Below are positions 34,961-64,000 of a DNA stretch of 64,000 bases, piece after piece. Origin of the DNA: Acheta domesticus (Eukaryota; Arthropoda; Insecta; Orthoptera; Gryllidae); NCBI GenBank assembly GCA_031308135.1, contig JAHLJT010000631.1, positions 37,285,890 to 37,349,889 of the forward strand, given 5' to 3'. The number at the start of each line of letters is the position of its first letter. The first letter of the stretch is position 1. Position numbers and translations under genes: made by a program. Under the pieces are notes generated by a model. The model searched no databases. It saw only the letters and a program-made list of their open reading frames with translations, and had not been told where the DNA came from.

Positions 34961-37189
34961 TGGAAAAGCGCAACGAGAAAAAATGTACTCCCTCATTTCA
35001 AAGACGTTGCAAGGAACCAAAACCAAAAAGAATGAATATTTTCTTCCAATAAATATTAATTGCGGTAATAATAATGTACGTTGTATGGATATGCACCTGA
35101 GTTCGCAGTTTCATAGTAATTTTTTTACCATGCTATAATGATGCAATTGATGAATATTTGAAATATATGTATTGTTCACCAAATCTAAATACTTAGTGGT
35201 GAGTCATTATAAAAAAAGAAAATAATGATATAGCTGCATTATGTAGTAGCATTATTTCTGTAGCATTTCTCTACCTATTACACTTCACGAATTGAAAAAG
35301 TTAAACTAGCTGCGGATAGATCGCGCCATATGTACTTCGTAGGCCAGGGTAGCCAACCTAAGCAGATTAGCGTAGTGAGTAAATCACATTACATTTCAAA
35401 GACTTTTAGCTCAAAATAAATAATTGAATCATAAATTTCTGAAATAACTTAAATAATATTTATAAGAATATTTTGTTTTCGAAAAGATGGATATTTTGAT
35501 TGTCGGTTTTACCTTGATCTGCAGTGGATTCCAACATGCCGTGATCCTTGCAGTCGTTCTTCAAAATGGCAGGCGTATCGACCCATGTCATTGAAATGGG
35601 TAAGAAATTGTGGTGTTTTTGATGATATGTGTGAATTTGTAACAGTGTGGGGTGTGGCATATTTTTTATAAAGTGATATCATAATGTAAAGGAGCCAGGA
35701 ATACATTGTCTTGTGTTTCGAACGGTGCTGTCGTTCATTTTAGCTGCATTGCTTGTAGCTCTTCGGTACTCCAGGCATATTTGTGTGGGTAGTAAAAAGG
35801 CGCCGTGTGTTAATGAATTTTGCCTTGTGGATTCGGAAATAATTTGGTTTCTGATACCAGTACATCATTGAAGGTAATTGGATATCTAATACGAACCGCA
35901 CTTCAGTGGTAAGTTCTCAGCCATGCCTTGGTTACCCCTGCTTATACGCATCCCCCCTGACTGCTGAGCGCAGCGGGGATGTCTAGACAGCAGGGGACAA
36001 TATCGAACGGTCAGGTTTTGGGTTTTACCTTGGGCGTGGTAATCATCTAATTACTAATCAAAGTGTGAAATATAATTTAGAAGAACTTTATATTCTTTAT
36101 TTATTTCGTGTTTGAGTGCTTTCGGTAAGATATTTGCTGTAGTCCCTCGGATTTCCTAAATGTGTATATACGTTGATAAAATTAAGAATAATTTGTAAAT
36201 CTAAATAATGTATTTTATGTTTATATTACTAGAAACGTTAATAGATTTTGCTTTTGTACATGTGTGGTTGCTCAAGCTGGCAAAAGGGAGTTTATCATAT
36301 GCTGCACGTAGTGAACATATTTCAAGTATCCTAGTGCTTTAAATATTTATTTCCAAATGAGTTTGTGGTATGTTGCTATTCCAAAATATTTTGTGGATAT
36401 TCCAAATGTAATACGCGTCCTGATTCGACTGGCACAGGGCCCGACGTGTACTTCTAGACGGAGTGTCGTGTGCCAAGTGGCCAAATCCTAATTGGTTCTC
36501 TGTAACTACTTACTTTTTCATCTTATTTTGATGAATACACAGCCCAGTAGTAATTTCAATAAGAATGCATTGAGCCTCGTATCATTAAGAACATTTGACA
36601 ATTCATAAACTTGTAATTTCATTACGCTATTTTATAGTGAATTAATGCCTCTGATCAGCGTTAATAATATAGAAGTTTAACGCAACTATTTCTAGACATA
36701 TCATTGACATATTTATTTTATATGAGTCTTACGAAGTTATATTATTACATTACTTCACGCGGTAGATTTTGTTCACAGGACGTGCGTCTAGAATAAGAAA
36801 GTGCAAAAAAAGCACATACGTTAGTATTTATTAAAATAAATGACGGTATTTGACGACAGTAAACTTTGTACGTGTAAAGCAGTATGTTAGAGACACACGC
36901 CTTAGTTATATAACTTGGGAGGTTGTTGCCTTATTTTTTTCTTGGCAACGTCTCAGCGTTTCAAATTTCTCTTGGAAAAACTCACGATGTCGCATACGCC
37001 GTTCTTTTCCATTCAAAGAAAGATTTTATTGAATAAACTAGTCCAGAAAATCCTTTTTTTCAAAATGAATTTCATAAATGTGCATGTGATAAAATGTGTT
37101 AAAATATGACAAGAAAATTGTTTGATTAGAAAGTGAGATTGAACATGTTTGATTGCCACTTTCGTTCTGCGATCGGTTGGTGCGGGGTG
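34961..37189. other. upstream region with candidate 5' UTR exon donors
   Basis: Two strong donor-like sites lie close together: gaag|gtaatt near 35873 and cagtg|gtaagtt at 35908/35909. They follow a mid-GC segment (35700-35905) without repeats. They could end non-coding 5' exons of the kinase gene spliced to the acceptor at 38453. The rest of the stretch is AT-rich with nothing recognised. Confidence 0.3.
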
Positions 37190-37455
37190 TGTCACCCCAC
37201 TTTGCGAGAAGAGGTGAATGCATGTGGCTGCTCGATTTCCTCGCGTGACGCGCCCGCCCGGTGCGGTGCTGCCCAACCCACTCTCCGTTCATTGTGCCGC
37301 GAAGTCGAATGTGCCGCGGGAGACTCGTCCCCTCCCCTTGTCCAGTCCCTCTGCGTCACGGTTCGTCAGCTTCCATGCGAAGCACGTGCCATCCGTCCGT
37401 CCCACCTCCCGACCGCGCTGGAGTGACAGTCTTCAGCCCCACTGCGACTCGACGC
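37190..37455. promoter_or_regulatory. GC/CpG-rich island 1 kb upstream of the kinase exon 1
   Basis: GC-rich, CpG-containing block (gacgcgcccgcccggtgcgg, gtcccctccccttgtccagt) with three overlapping + frames, none convincing. Its position makes it another candidate promoter for the kinase gene. Confidence 0.3.
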
Positions 37456-38453
37456 GAGCAAAAAGATGCATCGCGGCGTAGCTAAATATATTCCGTTTTT
37501 GTCGTCTTCTGTACTCCTCTTGGCGATTGTAAAACAGTAATAATGGTTTGATGCAGTTAGTTCTTTGGAAGCACATTCAAATCGTGACAACTGAAAGATC
37601 ACCTTGAAAAACGCCGCGTAACATAGCAGCCTCGAGAAATTTGCAAGTACAAAAAGAGCACCTACGGCCGATTGTTTCTTATTGCCTGGATATTGATCTT
37701 TAGAATCAATATACTGTGCTGAATTGTTAATAGAATTTCGTGTAAGCACACAGAGTGGATTAATGGAGTTAGTTATACTTGTACTTCCTCAAACAATTGC
37801 TTTGTTTTTGTGACTTTTTGCACACTATTAAAACTTTTCACATCCTGACGTGTTTGTGATGTTGGTACTTATCAGTTAGTCTCATTTTATGACGATCAGA
37901 TAATGAAACAGCTTCCCTTTAGTTCTTAATCTTCAGAAACTTAGAGGTCATTATTCAGTCATTACTTGCTTAGCTTAAAACAGCTGCTGTTCTCAATTTC
38001 CTCATGCACAATTGTTCATTTGATGTTCTTGAGGCTAACTGTGTTGTCACATGGCATAATAGTTACTAGCCTGTTGGCCTTCTTCCCAATCACTAACCTA
38101 ATTTTAGGAGCCAGTTGAATCTTTGGAGCAATGGTTGCTCCCTGGGCAGAGGTTAGATTAGGTTCATTTGTGATTGTTCTACCACTTCTAGAAGGATACT
38201 TTGGTTTGTGTGGAAATGATCAATCAAGTATTTTCAGTGAAAAATGTATTTAGTGATAATCAAAGTGTTTTATTAAGTATTATTTAGAAAAGAAATAGTA
38301 AAATGTTGTAAAGTATCTGTGCTTACACATGGATGTTTAAAAATACATTCTTAAAACTATTTGTTAGCATCATATATTCCAGCCTCTTCACCGTGAAGGT
38401 ATGTAAAGTAATTCCACTCATTACTTACATACTTTCTTTATTATTTTTTGCAG
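37456..38453. other. presumed 5' intron of the kinase gene
   Basis: AT-rich sequence ending in a good polypyrimidine tract and acceptor (ttattttttgcag, ending 38453). No other feature seen. Confidence 0.45.
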
Positions 38454-38517
38454 GAAACAAGACAGGCCACTGCACCATGTAGGGGACGAGTCCACAGACC
38501 AAAACAATAACATCACA

Positions 38518-62549
<24,032 letters not shown>

Positions 62550-62576
62550 TTCAGGCCTCTGGAGAACAATGCTAGG

Positions 62577-64000
62577 TAAGGCCCCATCTGGAAAGGGTCA
62601 TACTTTCCTGTAGAGCCTAAAACAGGAGTCATTTGTGTCATGTGGATGGAGAATATTGCTAAATTTAGGAAAATTGTAAGGTTTTTTTAGATTCACTTTC
62701 AAAGTAGTTTCTTGAGCGTGCTGTAGAGTGAATAAATTCAGATATTATGGGACATGGTCAAGAAAGACATGACACTGATATGATGTGTAGCAAAATTGTT
62801 GTGGATAGGTGTGCTCCAGTGCTTCATAGCAATGCTGTTTGGAGTATCATCCACTTTGTGTTGTTACTTGCTCATGATTTTGTGGGTCTTTCATGGAGAT
62901 TCCTTCATGTGTCTAATCCCATTTTTTGTAATTTTCCTAAATTGTTTTTGGTGTTTGTGTGTTTGTTCACCCTAGCCATGTTGTAGAGTTTATTTTAAAA
63001 TTAATCTGTGTTTGTATACCTCTTGTGTTAATACTTGTTTCTTAGTGTACTGACAGAAATTATTTTCTGGCATGTTCATTTTCTCTGAGAATTGTCATTC
63101 AGTGTCATATTTTAAGAAAATAATTTATTAAAAAAAATCTGAGTTAAATTTGGTATTAGAGATGGATAACATTAAGATAGTGTGCTAACTGATCAGTATG
63201 TTTATGAAAGTAGATGTTGTGTGGTCATAGTTTCAGAAATTTTGTGGGCAAACAAATGCTTTTTCTTTGTGCAATGTTACAAAATTTCAAATTCCTCTTT
63301 AAAAGGAAATTTTTTATCATACTTGAATAAGTACTTTGGATTTAGCTATTAAGTCTCTCTGAATATTGTATAAAGTAAAAGAAACTATAACAATCAAAGC
63401 AGAAACAATAGGGCTGGTTATAAAAATCGGGAGCAGTAAAGTGCTTACTGTACAGAAACAAACAAGAAATACATTTCTGCATTTGCTCTTGGGTGACAAA
63501 AAAATTGAATGAAATCTCAATTTACAAAACTCAAATGTACTTTTTGAAGAATGAATAATAGTATGAAAACATTCAAGAAAAAGTGTTCTTAAAAATTTGT
63601 ATTGATCAATAAAAGTGGAACTATCATTCAAAACAATAGCAAGCAAATAAAACAAAAGCTTTAATATTTTACTCACATTAACAGTTTGATTCTCATTGTA
63701 GCAGTCTGAGAGCTTTTTATTCTAGTATCAAATAAAATTATCAGTTTTTCAGCCACATTATTTTCTAGAGTTTTGACATAATTTATCCTTTCATCTGTTT
63801 TTATTTATTTATTTACTCATTTATTTACCAGCAATCACCCAAAATAACTAGAGTAACTATCAGTAATTAAACAAAATCAGTTAACAATTTGTCTTAATTA
63901 AATTTACAAAGGAGGTTACAGGAATTATGTAAAGATCAAAAGTGGTATTATGTCCCACAATACATACATTTATAGAATTTACATTCAGACATATTCTCCA
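62577..64000. other. Asator: AT-rich tail, intron or 3' flank
   Basis: No further exon could be placed with confidence. An acceptor-like tctcattgtag near 63702 followed by a few open codons and AATAAA (about 63731) is a weak terminal-exon candidate only. Confidence 0.4.

Noticed and set aside
63702..63740. Short terminal kinase exon with AATAAA
   Set aside because: Only about a dozen codons, weak acceptor, and no way to confirm phase because exon 18 itself is ambiguous.

Overview
This window is animal nuclear DNA, most likely from an insect. It is AT-rich overall with sharply bounded GC-rich islands, has canonical GT-AG introns, and is crowded with transposable-element relics. The only recognisable host gene is a tau-tubulin kinase whose kinase domain matches the insect Asator / vertebrate TTBK1-TTBK2 group. 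Large introns and several tRNA-derived SINEs would fit a large-genome hemimetabolous insect, but the species cannot be fixed from sequence alone.

Layout. 1-23.9 kb has no gene I can support. It holds tRNA-derived SINEs of two families, hAT-type MITEs, a TA-flanked MITE nested inside a SINE, hairpins, degenerate tandem repeats, GC-rich simple sequence and a 1 kb minisatellite with a 15-bp unit and higher-order structure (18.8-19.8 kb). 23.8-34.0 kb is a repeat complex: at least four copies or fragments of one family with palindromic ends, the outer two forming ~1.65 kb inverted repeats about 6.8 kb apart. 34.0-38.45 kb holds two GC/CpG-rich islands and good splice-donor candidates, and may contain the promoter and 5' UTR exons of the kinase gene.

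38.45-62.58 kb is the kinase gene on the + strand. I could join 18 exons in one continuous reading frame of about 1,333 codons from the first ATG in exon 1. The protein has an N-terminal CK1-superfamily kinase domain (about residues 17-296) and a long low-complexity regulatory tail with an SxIP-type EB-binding motif in exon 16. The 18th exon hits a stop in the spliced frame, but a one-base slip in a run of five C would keep it open to a strong splice donor. The true C-terminus may therefore lie beyond the window.

The introns carry further mobile elements: a hAT MITE with a perfect 8-bp target duplication (intron 4), an antisense SINE (intron 16), and in intron 17 a 5S-rRNA-like relic, two LINE fragments (one with a perfect 14-bp target duplication) and a TA-flanked MITE that supplies a potential cryptic splice acceptor. 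No rRNA, functional tRNA, CRISPR or bacterial feature was seen. I found no convincing new multi-gene system. The most unusual items are the mirrored 10 kb repeat complex, the two-level minisatellite, the ~550-bp SINE family with a nested MITE, and the exon-18 reading-frame problem.
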